From the NCBI RefSeq assembly GCF_001766675.1, contig NZ_MJLT01000001.1, forward strand, positions 310,001 to 374,000: a stretch of DNA of 64,000 nucleotides. The letters run 5' to 3'. The notes under the pieces are model-generated. The model did no database searches, was not told the DNA's origin, and saw only the letters and a program-made list of their open reading frames with translations. The DNA comes from Arthrobacter sp. SW1. GTDB lineage: Bacteria; Actinomycetota; Actinomycetes; Actinomycetales; Micrococcaceae. Below, piece after piece: positions 10,029 to 18,999 of this stretch (position 1 is its first letter; each line of letters begins with the position of its first letter). The position numbers and the translations under genes are program-made.

Positions 10029-11345
10029 TTAGACCCCTTCTACCCGCAGTACGGATGTGACGGAATTGATGACGTCCAGGCCCTTGACGGCCTCGACGGT
10101 TGCCGCGAGTGCGGCTTCGGATGCACGGTGCGTGACGATCTTGAGTTCGGCCGATTCGACGTTCGAGGCGGCGTCCCGGTGGATGGTCTGGCGCATGATC
10201 TCGATGGACACGCCGTTCTCCGCGAAGATGTGGGCGATCCGGGCCAGCACGCCGGCCTGGTCGGCGACGTCGAGGCCGATGTAGTAACTGGTCTCGGAGG
10301 CTTCCACGGGCAGGGCCGGGACGTGGCCAGTGGTGGTTTCCGTGCGGCCGGGGCCGCCGAGGACCACGCGACGCGCGGCGGAGACGAGGTCGCCGAGGAC
10401 CGCGGAGGCGGTCGGGGTACCGCCCGCGCCCTGGCCGTAGAACATCAGTTCGCCGGCGTTTTCGGCTTCGACGAACACGGCGTTGAAGGCGCCGCGGACG
10501 GCAGCCAGCGGGTGCTCGCGCGGCAGCAGGGTGGGGTGCACGCGCACCGAAACGCCCTCTCCGCCGTCGGGGTCGACGATCTTCTCGGCAATCGCGAGCA
10601 GCTTGATGACAAAGCCGGCTTCCTTCGCGGACGCGATGTCCGCAGCGGTGACCTTGGTGATGCCTTCGCAGTGCACGTCTTCCAGCGCGAAACGCGTGTG
10701 GAAGGACAGCGAGGCGAGGATGGCTGCCTTGGCGGCGGCGTCATGGCCTTCGACGTCGGCAGTGGGGTCCGCTTCGGCGTAGCCGAGGCGCTGCGCTTCG
10801 GCCAGGGCGTCGGCGAACTGGGCGCCGGTGGTGTCCATCTGGTCGAGGATGAAGTTGGTGGTGCCGTTGACGATGCCGAGCACGCGGGTGATGCGGTCGC
10901 CGGAGAGGCTGTCGCGGATGGGGCGCAGGATCGGGATGGCACCGGCGACGGCGGCCTCGTAGGAAAGCTGGACGCCGGCTTTGTCCGCTGCTTCGTAGAG
11001 GGCGGGGCCGTCCTGTGCCAGCAGCGCCTTGTTGCCGGTGACGACGCAGGCGCCGTTTTCGATGGCGGTGAGGATCAGGGAGCGCGCCGGTTCGATGCCG
11101 CCGAGCAGCTCGATGACGAGGTCGGCTTCCTTGACCAGGGTGTCGGCGTCGGTGGTGAAAAGTTCCCGGGGAAGCTCGACGTCGCGCTTGGCGTCAAGGT
11201 TGCGCACGGCGATCCCGGAGAGCTCCAGGCGGGCACCGCTGCGGGCGGCCAGGGCCTCGGCGTCGTCAATGAGAATCCGCGCCACCTGTGCCCCGACGTT
11301 GCCACAGCCCAGCAGGGCCACTTTCAAGGTGCGCACTTCAGACAT
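10029..11345 (-). CDS. hom: Homoserine dehydrogenase
   Basis: NAD(P)H-dependent reduction of aspartate semialdehyde to homoserine, the branch point to threonine and methionine. The N-terminal nucleotide fold has ALLGCGNVGAQVA. The catalytic domain includes GIVNGTTNFILDQM and the EADPTADVEGHDAAAK segment, and an ACT domain fills roughly the last 75 residues, implying allosteric inhibition by threonine. ATG 11345 is preferred over GTG 11363 because GGGAG lies 6 nt upstream. It overlaps the lysA stop by 8 nt. Length 438 residues. Confidence 0.95.
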   Translation of the reverse strand: MSEVRTLKVALLGCGNVGAQVARILIDDAEALAARSGARLELSGIAVRNLDAKRDVELPRELFTTDADTLVKEADLVIELLGGIEPARSLILTAIENGACVVTGNKALLAQDGPALYEAADKAGVQLSYEAAVAGAIPILRPIRDSLSGDRITRVLGIVNGTTNFILDQMDTTGAQFADALAEAQRLGYAEADPTADVEGHDAAAKAAILASLSFHTRFALEDVHCEGITKVTAADIASAKEAGFVIKLLAIAEKIVDPDGGEGVSVRVHPTLLPREHPLAAVRGAFNAVFVEAENAGELMFYGQGAGGTPTASAVLGDLVSAARRVVLGGPGRTETTTGHVPALPVEASETSYYIGLDVADQAGVLARIAHIFAENGVSIEIMRQTIHRDAASNVESAELKIVTHRASEAALAATVEAVKGLDVINSVTSVLRVEGV

Positions 11346-12810
11346 TCGCCACTCCCATGTCACGGTTCAACAGGTCTTCTTCGGTTTCCCCGCGGACAAT
11401 CCACCGGGCTGCTCCGCCGCGCACAGCGACGACGCCCGGCCGGGCCAGGTAGTTGTAATTGCTGGAAAGGGCCCAGCAGTAGGCGCCGGTACCCGGTACT
11501 GCGAGCAAATCACCGGCTGCCACATCCGCGGGCAGATATACATCTCTAACAACTATGTCGCCGCTCTCGCAATGTTTGCCCACTACTCGGGACAGCTGCG
11601 GTTCGGCAAGGGATGTCCGGGAGGCGAGCACGGCCGAATAATCCGCGTCGTAGAGCACCGGACGGGCGTTGTCGCTCATGCCGCCGTCGACCGACACATA
11701 GCGGCGCGGGAACGTAACGTTCTCTGCGCCTCCGGCACCGGCAAGCGCGCCCTCCGGGGCGTCGACGCGGACGGTCTTGAGGGTGCCCACCTCGTACAGG
11801 GTGAAGGTGCTGCTGCCGACGATCGCGCGGCCGGGTTCGATCGAGATACGCGGGGCCTTGATGCCCAGTTCCGCGCAGCTGGAACGCACGACGGCGGCCA
11901 TCGCCTGCGCGATCTCGGCCGCGGGGCGGGGGGTGTCCACCGGGGTGTAGGCAATGCCGTAGCCACCGCCGAGGTCGAGCTCGGGCAGGGTGATCGAGTA
12001 CTTCGCCTGCATGGCTGCAAGGAAGCCCAGCAGCTTTTCGGCGGCCAGGGCAAAGCCTTCGGGTTCGAAGATCTGCGAGCCGATGTGGCAGTGCAGGCCG
12101 AGCAGTTCCACGCTGTCGTAGGACGTGGCTGCGGCGACGGCTTCCTCCGCGGCGGAGAGGCCGGCCTGTTCGGTGGAGTCGCCGGCCATGGACAGGCCGA
12201 ACTTCTGGTCTTCGTGCGCCGTGGCGATGAACTCGTGGGTGTGCGCGTGCACGCCGGGGGTCAGGCGCAGCATCACCTTGGCCACGTCGCCGCGGGCCGA
12301 GGCGATCTTGGCCACACGCTCGAGTTCGTCCAGGCTGTCCACGACGATCCGGCCGAGCTTCATGTCCAGGGCCCGGTTGATCTCGGCGTCGGACTTGTTG
12401 TTGCCGTGCAGGCCGAGGTTCGCGCCGTCGATCCCGGCGCGTGCGGCAACGGCGAGCTCGCCGCCGGAGCAGGTGTCCAGGCGCAGGCCCTCCTCGGCAA
12501 CCCAGGACGCGACGGCGGTGCACAGGAAGGACTTGCCGGCGTAGTAGACATCCACTCCCCCGCAGATGTCCTCGAACGCGGCGTCGAAGGCGTCCTTGAA
12601 GGCGCGGGCGCGGGACCGGAAGTCGGTCTCGCTCATGACGAACAGCGGGCTGCCGAACTGTGCCTTGAGCTCGCTGACGGGGACGCCGTCAATGGCGAGC
12701 TCGCCGTCGTCGTTCCTCTCTACCCCGGCCGCCCACATGGGCGCGTGCAGGGCGTTGAGGTCCGCCGGAACGGCAAGCCATTCGGGGGCGAGGGGCGATG
12801 CTGCGGTCAT
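11338..12810 (-). CDS. lysA: Diaminopimelate decarboxylase
   Basis: PLP-dependent fold-III enzyme making lysine from meso-diaminopimelate, the last step of lysine synthesis. The PLP lysine is in VYYAGKSFL (about residue 91). HCHIGSQI, the glycine-rich LDLGGGYGIAYT loop and a C-terminal CESGD motif are all present in 490 residues. ATG 12810 lies 4 nt after the argS stop, and the frame upstream of it is only the shadow of argS. The order argS-lysA-hom-thrC-thrB is typical of actinobacteria. Confidence 0.95.
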   Translation of the reverse strand: MTAASPLAPEWLAVPADLNALHAPMWAAGVERNDDGELAIDGVPVSELKAQFGSPLFVMSETDFRSRARAFKDAFDAAFEDICGGVDVYYAGKSFLCTAVASWVAEEGLRLDTCSGGELAVAARAGIDGANLGLHGNNKSDAEINRALDMKLGRIVVDSLDELERVAKIASARGDVAKVMLRLTPGVHAHTHEFIATAHEDQKFGLSMAGDSTEQAGLSAAEEAVAAATSYDSVELLGLHCHIGSQIFEPEGFALAAEKLLGFLAAMQAKYSITLPELDLGGGYGIAYTPVDTPRPAAEIAQAMAAVVRSSCAELGIKAPRISIEPGRAIVGSSTFTLYEVGTLKTVRVDAPEGALAGAGGAENVTFPRRYVSVDGGMSDNARPVLYDADYSAVLASRTSLAEPQLSRVVGKHCESGDIVVRDVYLPADVAAGDLLAVPGTGAYCWALSSNYNYLARPGVVAVRGGAARWIVRGETEEDLLNRDMGVANV

Positions 12811-12814
12811 GCGG

Positions 12815-14479
12815 TCACATCCGTTCCGGCGCGGACACGCCGAGCAGTTCGAGGCCGTTGGCAAGGACCTGGCTGGTGGCGTCGTTGAGCCACAGGCGGG
12901 TGCGGTTCACGTCGCGCACCGGGTCGTCGCCCTGCGGCGAGACACGGCAGGCGTCATACCAGCGGTGGTAGGCGCCGGCGATGACCTCCAGGTGGCGGGC
13001 CACCCGGTGCGGTTCGCGGAATTCCGCGGCCTTGGCAACGATCGACGGGTAGCTGCCCAGGTAGGACAGCAGCTCGTTTTCGGTGGCGTGGTCCAGCAGA
13101 GAGGCGTCGAAGGCGTCCTCGCCGTTGACCTGGCGTTCGACGCCGGCCTCCGCCGCATTGCGCGCGGTGCCGCGGGAGCGGGCGTGCGCGTACTGCACGT
13201 AGAACACCGGGTTCTCGTTGCTGTTCTTCTTCAGCAGCTCGGGGTCCAGGGTGAGCGGAGAATCAGCGGGGAAACGCGCCAGGGAGTAGCGCACGGCGTC
13301 CTTGCCGAGCCAGGAAATCAGGTCCTTGAGCTCGATGATGTTGCCGGCACGCTTGGAGAGCTTGGCACCGTTGACCGACACCAGCTGGCCGATGAGGACC
13401 TCGATGTTGGCTTCCGGATCGTCGCCCGCGCAGGCGGCAATGGCCTTGAGACGGTTGATGTAGCCGTGGTGGTCCGCACCCAGCAGGTAGATCTTCTCCG
13501 GGAAGCCGCGGTCCTTCTTGGACAGGTAATACGCGGCATCGGCGGCGAAGTAGGTGGGCTCGCCGTTGGCCCGGATCATCACCCGGTCCTTGTCGTCGCC
13601 GAAGTCGGTGGTGCGCAGCCACACGGCGCCGTCCTTGTCGAACACGTGGCCCTGTTCGCGCAGGCGCGCCACCGCGGATTCGATGGCGCCGTGGTCGTGC
13701 AGCTCCTTCTCGGAGAAGTACACGTCGAAGGACACACCGAAATCGGCGAGCGTGGTCTTGATGTCAGCCATCTGGGCCTCGTAGGCGGCCTGGCGGATGA
13801 CCGGCAGCGCGGCTTCGTCCGTGAGTTCGCGGATGGCCGGGTGCGCCTTCAGGACCTCGTCGCCCAGTTCCACGATGTACTGGCCCGGGTAGCCGCCCTC
13901 CGGAACGTCGCGGCCGTGGAGCCGGGACAGCACGGAGTTGGCGAACACGTTCATCTGCGAGCCGGCGTCGTTGATGTAGTACTCGGCCGTGACGTCGGCA
14001 CCGGAAGCGCGCAGCACACGGGCAATGGAATCACCCAGCGCGGCCCAGCGGGTGTGGCCGATGTGCAGCGGACCCGTCGGGTTGGCGGAAACGAATTCCA
14101 TGTTGATGACGTGGCCTGCGAGCGCCTGGTTGCTTCCGTAGGAGCTGCCGGCTTCGACGATCACCTTGGCCAGGGCGCCGGCGGCGGCCGCGTCAACGGT
14201 GATGTTCAGGAAGCCGGGACCGGCGATGTCCACGGCGGTGACGCCGTCGATCTCCTTGAGCCGGGTGCTCAGGATTTCCGCGAAGGCCCGCGGGTTGGTG
14301 CCGGCCTTCTTGGCGAGCTGGAGGGCGATGTTCGTGGCCCAGTCACCGTGCTCCCGGTTCTTGGGTCGCTCCACGCGCACCTCATCCGGCAGATCGGATT
14401 CGGAAAGGGCAACGTCACCGGCGGCGACGGCATCTTTCAGGCAGGCGGATATGGCGGCGGAGAGTTCTTCGGGAGTCAC
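12815..14479 (-). CDS. argS: Arginyl-tRNA synthetase
   Basis: Class I synthetase charging tRNA-Arg. It carries the HIGH-like signature HIGHTRWAALG (about residue 139), a KMSKS-like loop KLSKRAGN (about residue 376), an N-terminal Add-1 domain and a C-terminal DALR anticodon-binding domain, in 554 residues. GTG 14479 (VTPEELSAA) fits the usual N terminus; the 65 codons upstream in frame have no domain content and reach into the promoter region. First gene of the long minus-strand block. A tRNA-Arg gene lies 3 kb away. Confidence 0.95.
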   Translation of the reverse strand: MTPEELSAAISACLKDAVAAGDVALSESDLPDEVRVERPKNREHGDWATNIALQLAKKAGTNPRAFAEILSTRLKEIDGVTAVDIAGPGFLNITVDAAAAGALAKVIVEAGSSYGSNQALAGHVINMEFVSANPTGPLHIGHTRWAALGDSIARVLRASGADVTAEYYINDAGSQMNVFANSVLSRLHGRDVPEGGYPGQYIVELGDEVLKAHPAIRELTDEAALPVIRQAAYEAQMADIKTTLADFGVSFDVYFSEKELHDHGAIESAVARLREQGHVFDKDGAVWLRTTDFGDDKDRVMIRANGEPTYFAADAAYYLSKKDRGFPEKIYLLGADHHGYINRLKAIAACAGDDPEANIEVLIGQLVSVNGAKLSKRAGNIIELKDLISWLGKDAVRYSLARFPADSPLTLDPELLKKNSNENPVFYVQYAHARSRGTARNAAEAGVERQVNGEDAFDASLLDHATENELLSYLGSYPSIVAKAAEFREPHRVARHLEVIAGAYHRWYDACRVSPQGDDPVRDVNRTRLWLNDATSQVLANGLELLGVSAPERM

Positions 14480-14661
14480 CCGTCTAGCGTACCGTCGGGG
14501 CTTGCAAGTGGAGGAATTGCAACGGACCGGAACACAGCCTCCGCACAGCATTGCCTGCCGTTCGCGCACAGGGTGAACCAATACGCTGGTCTCAGCGTCA
14601 AAGGAATGAGTCCTTGGGACTGTCCTGTTTGCCGATTCCGCAGAACCGAAAAGAGCACACC

Positions 14662-15138
14662 ATGACTTCGCCATTCCGCAAGACCCTCATCGCCGGCGTC
14701 GCCGGGCTGTCCCTCGCCGGAACCGTGGCGGCGTGCGCACCCGGCAGCCAAGCGCCGTCGGGTACCGCAGCGCCGTCGGGCACGTCCTCCGCCGCGGGCG
14801 GCAGTTCCAGCACCCCGGCCGCGCCGTCCTCCGCAGGCGGCGGAAGCTACAAAGACGGCAGTTACAGTGCGGACGGCACGTACACCTCACCCAACGGCAC
14901 GGAAACCGTGGGCGTGCAGCTGACGCTGTCCGGCGGCACCGTGTCCGCCGTCGACATCACTGTGCATCCCTCGAACCCGAACACCCGCAAGTTCCAGGGC
15001 GAGTTCAAGGACGGCATCGCCGCGCAGGTCGTGGGCAAGAAGCTCGACGAGATCAACGTGTCCAAGGTGGCCGGCTCGTCGCTGACGAGCGGCGGCTTCA
15101 ACCAGGCTGTGGAATCCATCAAGGCCCAGGCCAGGTAG
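14662..15138 (+). CDS. FMN-binding domain lipoprotein
   Basis: 158-residue exported lipoprotein. The signal peptide has basic residues, a hydrophobic core and a lipobox ending VAAC (Cys about 25), followed by a Ser/Pro/Ala-rich linker to about residue 60 and then an FMN_bind domain (about 65-158). In this family a Thr or Ser in a D-x-x-[ST]GAT-like motif near the C terminus is flavinylated by ApbE; here the equivalent is SLTSGGFNQA (about 140-149). The ApbE gene is the next gene, 5 nt downstream, so this protein is probably its substrate and an extracytoplasmic flavin carrier. The start has only a weak AAGAG site. Confidence 0.85.
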   Translation: MTSPFRKTLIAGVAGLSLAGTVAACAPGSQAPSGTAAPSGTSSAAGGSSSTPAAPSSAGGGSYKDGSYSADGTYTSPNGTETVGVQLTLSGGTVSAVDITVHPSNPNTRKFQGEFKDGIAAQVVGKKLDEINVSKVAGSSLTSGGFNQAVESIKAQAR

Positions 15139-15143
15139 CAGCC

Positions 15144-16016
15144 ATGCCGCATCCGGGCTGGGACTCCTTCGCCTTCGAGGGCATCGGCACGGCCTGGGAG
15201 ATTTCGACGCCGGAGCCGCTGGGGCCCGCTGTGCGCTCGCGTTTGCTGGATGTCGTGGCGGATTATGACGGCTGCTACTCGCGGTTCCGCACCGACTCGC
15301 TCGTGGCGCGGCTCGCGCGGGAAGCGGGGACCGTGGAGTTGCCGGCGGGCGCGGAGCAGTTGGAAGCCGTGTTCCGGACGCTGTACCGCCTGAGCGGCGG
15401 GACGATGAGCCCGCTCGTGGGCAGCAGCCTGGAGCAACTCGGCTACGGCGGGGACTACGCCCTGGTCCCCCGGGGCCCGGCTGCGGCGGCGCCCCGTTGG
15501 GAGGACGTGCTGGAATGGCGCGGCCGCACGCTGCGCACCGCCTCCCCCGTGGTGTTGGATATCGGCGCCGCCGGGAAAGGCCAGCTGGTGGACATGCTGG
15601 CCGGAGCCTTGCGGGCCGAAGGGGTCACGGAATACCTGGTGGACGGCAGCGGCGACATGCTGCATTCGGGCCCCGTCCCGCTGCGCGTCGGACTGGAGCA
15701 CCCGTACGATCCCGCGCAGGCGATCGGCGTGGTCGGGCTCGGTTCACGGGCGCTGTGTGCTTCCGCTGCCAACCGGCGGTCCTGGGGCGACGGCCTGCAC
15801 CATGTGCTGGATGCCGCCACCGGCCGGCCGGTGGACACGACCGTCGCCACCTGGACGATGGCGGATGACGCCCTCACGGCCGATGCCCTCGCCACGGCCC
15901 TGTTCCTCGTGGAGCCTGCCGTGCTGGAGGAAGAGTTCGACTTCGAGTGGCTCCGGGTGGCCTCGGACGGCAGGGCAAGCTTTTCGCAAGGCTTCGAAGG
16001 AACACTGTTCACATGA
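15144..16016 (+). CDS. ApbE family FAD:protein FMN transferase
   Basis: Covalently attaches FMN from FAD to Thr/Ser of target proteins, using Mg2+. Family motifs are LDIGAAGKGQLVD (about residues 137-149), GLHHVLDAATGRP (about 216-228) and ADALATALFL (about 245-254). The 290-residue protein has no clear signal peptide, so it may act before export or be tethered by partners. It starts 5 nt after the FMN-binding lipoprotein and ends 12 nt before the membrane oxidoreductase, so the three are almost certainly one operon. Confidence 0.92.
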   Translation: MPHPGWDSFAFEGIGTAWEISTPEPLGPAVRSRLLDVVADYDGCYSRFRTDSLVARLAREAGTVELPAGAEQLEAVFRTLYRLSGGTMSPLVGSSLEQLGYGGDYALVPRGPAAAAPRWEDVLEWRGRTLRTASPVVLDIGAAGKGQLVDMLAGALRAEGVTEYLVDGSGDMLHSGPVPLRVGLEHPYDPAQAIGVVGLGSRALCASAANRRSWGDGLHHVLDAATGRPVDTTVATWTMADDALTADALATALFLVEPAVLEEEFDFEWLRVASDGRASFSQGFEGTLFT

Positions 16017-16028
16017 CCGGGGTGCCAC

Positions 16029-17561
16029 ATGACCACAGTTGATCTCACCGCCAAGCAGAAGCTGGACACCTGGCTTGGCCGCTTCACCATGTACCGGCTG
16101 ATCCTGTGGGTGCTGGCGGTGCTCGCTGCCTACAGCCTGGTGCTCGACGCCCTCGGCTGGCTGACCTTCGGGCCGGTGAACATGCTGGGCCATGCGGTGC
16201 TCTGCCTAGGCCTGGCGTACCTGTCCAACCGGCTGTTCGCGGCAGTGTTCCGGGTGCGCCCGCACTCGGAGTCCTCGCTGATCACCGGCCTGCTGCTGTT
16301 CTTCCTGTTCTGGCCCAGCGATCTGCTGCCCGCCGTCGCGTCGCCGGACCTCGCCGGGGTGGCGCTGGCCTGTGTCCTGGCGTCGGCGTCGAAGTACGTG
16401 CTGGCCGTCCGTGGCCGGCACATCTTCAATCCGGCCGCTGCCGGTGCCTTCATCGTCTCCTTCACGGGCCTGAACGTGGCCACATGGTGGGCCGCGACCC
16501 CGGCCATGCTGTGGCTGCTCGTGCCGGGCGTGCTGCTGGTCATGTACCGGACCCGGAAGGTGCTGATGGCAGGCGTTTTCCTCCTGGTTTCGGGCTCGAT
16601 CGTGTTCGTCGAGCTCCTTCGCGCCGGGCTCCCTGCGGGTGCCGCCCTGTGGCAGCCGTTTGCGCAGCGGCCGTTGCTGTTCTTCGCGGGCTTCATGCTG
16701 ACGGAGCCGCTCACGCTGCCACCCCGGCGCTGGCAGCAGCTGCTGCTCGCCGCCGTCGTCGGCGTGGTCTTCGCGGTGCCGTACAACCTGGGGTTCGTGG
16801 CGAATTCGCCCGAGCTGGCACTGCTGCTGGGCAACCTGCTGGCGTTCTTCGCCGGCCAGCGCGCCGGCATCCGGCTCGAGTTCACGGGCTCCCGTGCGCT
16901 GACGCCGAGCACCACTGAGCTCCGTTTCGCACCGCGCCGGCCTGTGCGGTTCCGGCCCGGGCAGTACATGGAGCTGGATCTGCCGCACTCCCCGTCCGAC
17001 AGGAAGGGACGACGCCGGACCTTCAGCATGAGCAGCGCCCCGGGTTCGCAGGAGCTGACGTTCGGGGTGGGAACCGCGGCGCCGCTCTCCGCGGCCAAGA
17101 CGGCGTTGCTGGCCTTGCGGCCGGGCGAACAATTGCGGGGAACCGCCGTGGGCGGAGACTTCGTGCTGCCGCGCGACGGCGGAACGCCGGTACTGCTGAT
17201 CGCGGCCGGCATCGGGATCACGCCGTTCCTGTCGCAACTGGCGTCCGGCGCCGCCCGGGAGCGGGACATCGTGCTGCTGTACCTCGCCTCCGGGGCCGAT
17301 GAGCTCGCGGGAGCCGATGTCCTGGAAGCGTCCGGCGCCCGGGTGATCGCCCGGCTCGCCGACGGTTCCGCTCCCCCGGACTTCATGCACGACGCCGGCC
17401 GGGTGCGGATCGACGGCGCCTCGCTGAAGGAGCTGGTTCCGGACATCGGCAGCCGCACGGTCTACGTTTCGGGTTCCCCCGCCCGGGTGGAATCCCTGCG
17501 GCGGGCGGCCCGCCAGGCGGGTGGACGGCGCGTACGGGTGGATGCCTTTGCCGGGTACTGA
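16029..17561 (+). CDS. NqrB/RnfD-like membrane domain fused to ferredoxin-NADP reductase-like domain
   Basis: 510-residue fusion. Residues about 20-285 form some 8-9 hydrophobic helices with an RnfD/NqrB-type motif RHIFNPAAAGAFIVS. Residues about 290-510 are an FAD/NAD(P) reductase: flavin-binding RFRPGQYMEL and RRTFSMSSAP, and the nucleotide loop VLLIAAGIGITPFLSQL. It most likely moves electrons from cytosolic NAD(P)H across the membrane, with the FMN lipoprotein as external carrier. The assignment as an electron-transport unit is inferred from domains and operon; the final acceptor is unknown. No terminator is seen before the tRNA gene downstream. Confidence 0.87.
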   Translation: MTTVDLTAKQKLDTWLGRFTMYRLILWVLAVLAAYSLVLDALGWLTFGPVNMLGHAVLCLGLAYLSNRLFAAVFRVRPHSESSLITGLLLFFLFWPSDLLPAVASPDLAGVALACVLASASKYVLAVRGRHIFNPAAAGAFIVSFTGLNVATWWAATPAMLWLLVPGVLLVMYRTRKVLMAGVFLLVSGSIVFVELLRAGLPAGAALWQPFAQRPLLFFAGFMLTEPLTLPPRRWQQLLLAAVVGVVFAVPYNLGFVANSPELALLLGNLLAFFAGQRAGIRLEFTGSRALTPSTTELRFAPRRPVRFRPGQYMELDLPHSPSDRKGRRRTFSMSSAPGSQELTFGVGTAAPLSAAKTALLALRPGEQLRGTAVGGDFVLPRDGGTPVLLIAAGIGITPFLSQLASGAARERDIVLLYLASGADELAGADVLEASGARVIARLADGSAPPDFMHDAGRVRIDGASLKELVPDIGSRTVYVSGSPARVESLRRAARQAGGRRVRVDAFAGY

Positions 17562-17638
17562 TCCTGTCCTCCACCTGCGGCACACCGTGGTGGTCCCGGC
17601 ATGCCGCGCCGGTTTTTCGTTGGGACGCGCTGACCTGC

Positions 17639-17644
17639 TAAGCT
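17639..17644 (+). promoter_or_regulatory. Candidate -10 box of the tRNA-Arg gene
   Basis: TAAGCT lies 35 nt before the tRNA 5' end. A matching -35 is not clear (TTTTCG about 19 nt upstream is the best candidate). Confidence 0.4.
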
Positions 17645-17679
17645 CATGGACGTCCCGGAAACGACCGGGAACCCCGGAT

Positions 17680-17755
17680 GCCCTCGTAGCTCAGGGGATA
17701 GAGCGTCTGCCTCCGGAGCAGAAGGCCGTAGGTTCGAATCCTATCGAGGGCACCA
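17680..17755 (+). tRNA. tRNA-Arg(CCG)
   Basis: Full cloverleaf of 76 nt including an encoded CCA. Acceptor arms GCCCTCG and CGAGGGC pair perfectly, the T arm contains GGTTCGAATCC, and the anticodon stem TCTGC/GCAGA encloses loop CTCCGGA, giving anticodon CCG, which reads CGG. A strong terminator follows 10 nt later. Confidence 0.97.
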
Positions 17756-17764
17756 GATCAAAAA

Positions 17765-17796
17765 CCCCGCCGTTCCTTGGAACGGCGGGGTTTTTT
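17765..17796 (+). terminator. Intrinsic terminator of tRNA-Arg
   Basis: Perfect 12-bp stem (CCCCGCCGTTCC / GGAACGGCGGGG) with a 2-nt spacer, followed by TTTTTT. Confidence 0.93.
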
Positions 17797-17907
17797 GCTG
17801 CGCCGGAAGGCGGCCCGCCGGACATGCCGCGCCGCCCGGCCGCAAATTGTCCGAGCCCGCTCCTAAGCTGATTCGTACGTGCTCGATAGACGCAAAAGGG
17901 GTTTGCC

Positions 17908-18951
17908 ATGATCTGCTCCATCGTTCCTCCGTACATGCTGCGCCGACTGGCCGCCCGGCCGGAGCCCCGGCTCCGGGCGATCGCCCGGGCTGCGAAGGAA
18001 TCGTTGCTGCATATCAAGGGGCTGCAGGCGGCCCGCTCCCTTCCGGTGCCGGCCACCCCGCCCGGTGCGCGCCAGGTCAAGCCGGGGCCGCCCAAGCGCA
18101 CCATTTTCGACGCCGGTTCCACCGAGACCCTGCCCGGCACCCAGGTCCGCAAGGAGGGCATGCCGCCCGTCGGGGACGCCGCGGCGGACGAAGCCTACGA
18201 CGGCCTTGGCGATACGCACCGCTTGTACGCAGAGGTGTTCGAGCGGAATTCCATCGACGGCGCAGGCCTGAAGCTGGATGCCACGGTGCACTTCGGGCAG
18301 CTCTACGACAACGCTTTCTGGGACGGGCGCCAGATGGTGTTCGGCGATGGCGACGGCGAGATTTTCCAGCGCTTCACCAAATCGCTGAGCGTCATCGGGC
18401 ATGAACTGGCCCACGGCGTCACCCAGTACACCGCAGGCTTCGCCTACCGGAACCAGGCCGGCGCGCTGAACGAATCCATGTCCGATGTGTTCGGCGCCTT
18501 GGTGGAGCAGTATGCGCGCCAACAGTCTGCCGCGGAAGCGAACTGGCTGATCGGCGAGGGCCTCTTCACCGACGCCGTGGAAGGCTCCGCCCTGCGCTCC
18601 CTGAAGGCACCAGGTACCGCCTACGACGACGACGTGCTGGGCAAGGATCCGCAGCCGGACTCCATGGACAGCTACGTCCGCACCACCGCGGACAACGGCG
18701 GCGTCCACATCAACTCCGGAATCCCCAACCGGGCCTTCTACGTGGTGGCCTCGGAACTGGGCGGCAACGCCTGGGAAGCGCCGGGGCAGATCTGGTACGG
18801 CGCACTGACCAGCGGCTCCCTCCCCGCCACCTGCACCTTCGGCAAATTCGCCCGGACCACCATCGCCACCGCGGAAGAGCTGTTCGGCAGCGGTTCCGCC
18901 GAGCATGACGCCGTCCTGAAGGCGTGGGAAACTGTGAAAGTCAAGGTCTGA
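17908..18951 (+). CDS. Protealysin-like M4 zinc metalloprotease
   Basis: Thermolysin-family endopeptidase of 347 residues. The zinc site is HELAHG (His165, Glu166, His169) with the third ligand in NESMSD (Glu189), and a downstream GGVHINSGIPN motif supplies the catalytic His. There is no signal peptide. Instead a short N-terminal propeptide begins MICSIVPPYML, the protealysin-type PPY motif, so the enzyme is probably cytosolic or released without Sec. The gene lies after tRNA-Arg, and the next gene encodes an emfourin-like inhibitor, as in the Serratia protealysin operon. Confidence 0.9.
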   Translation: MICSIVPPYMLRRLAARPEPRLRAIARAAKESLLHIKGLQAARSLPVPATPPGARQVKPGPPKRTIFDAGSTETLPGTQVRKEGMPPVGDAAADEAYDGLGDTHRLYAEVFERNSIDGAGLKLDATVHFGQLYDNAFWDGRQMVFGDGDGEIFQRFTKSLSVIGHELAHGVTQYTAGFAYRNQAGALNESMSDVFGALVEQYARQQSAAEANWLIGEGLFTDAVEGSALRSLKAPGTAYDDDVLGKDPQPDSMDSYVRTTADNGGVHINSGIPNRAFYVVASELGGNAWEAPGQIWYGALTSGSLPATCTFGKFARTTIATAEELFGSGSAEHDAVLKAWETVKVKV

Positions 18952-18971
18952 CCCTCAAGATCATCGGTGAC

Positions 18972-18999
18972 GCATGAAAATCGGTGGGGCATGAAAATC
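18972..18999 (+). repeat. 11-nt direct repeat over the inhibitor start
   Basis: GCATGAAAATC occurs at 18972-18982 and again at 18989-18999. The first ATG opens a 6-codon frame that ends TGA overlapping the second ATG (GCATGA), so ribosomes could re-initiate on the inhibitor start. Confidence 0.6.

Noticed and set aside
7860..11549. 1229-codon plus-strand frame opposite thrB, thrC and hom
   Set aside because: Same effect; composition is Gly/Arg/Val-rich without motifs and all three minus-strand genes have clear catalytic motifs.
17680..17907. Integrated element at tRNA-Arg
   Set aside because: No integrase, no duplicated tRNA 3' end and no composition change in view.
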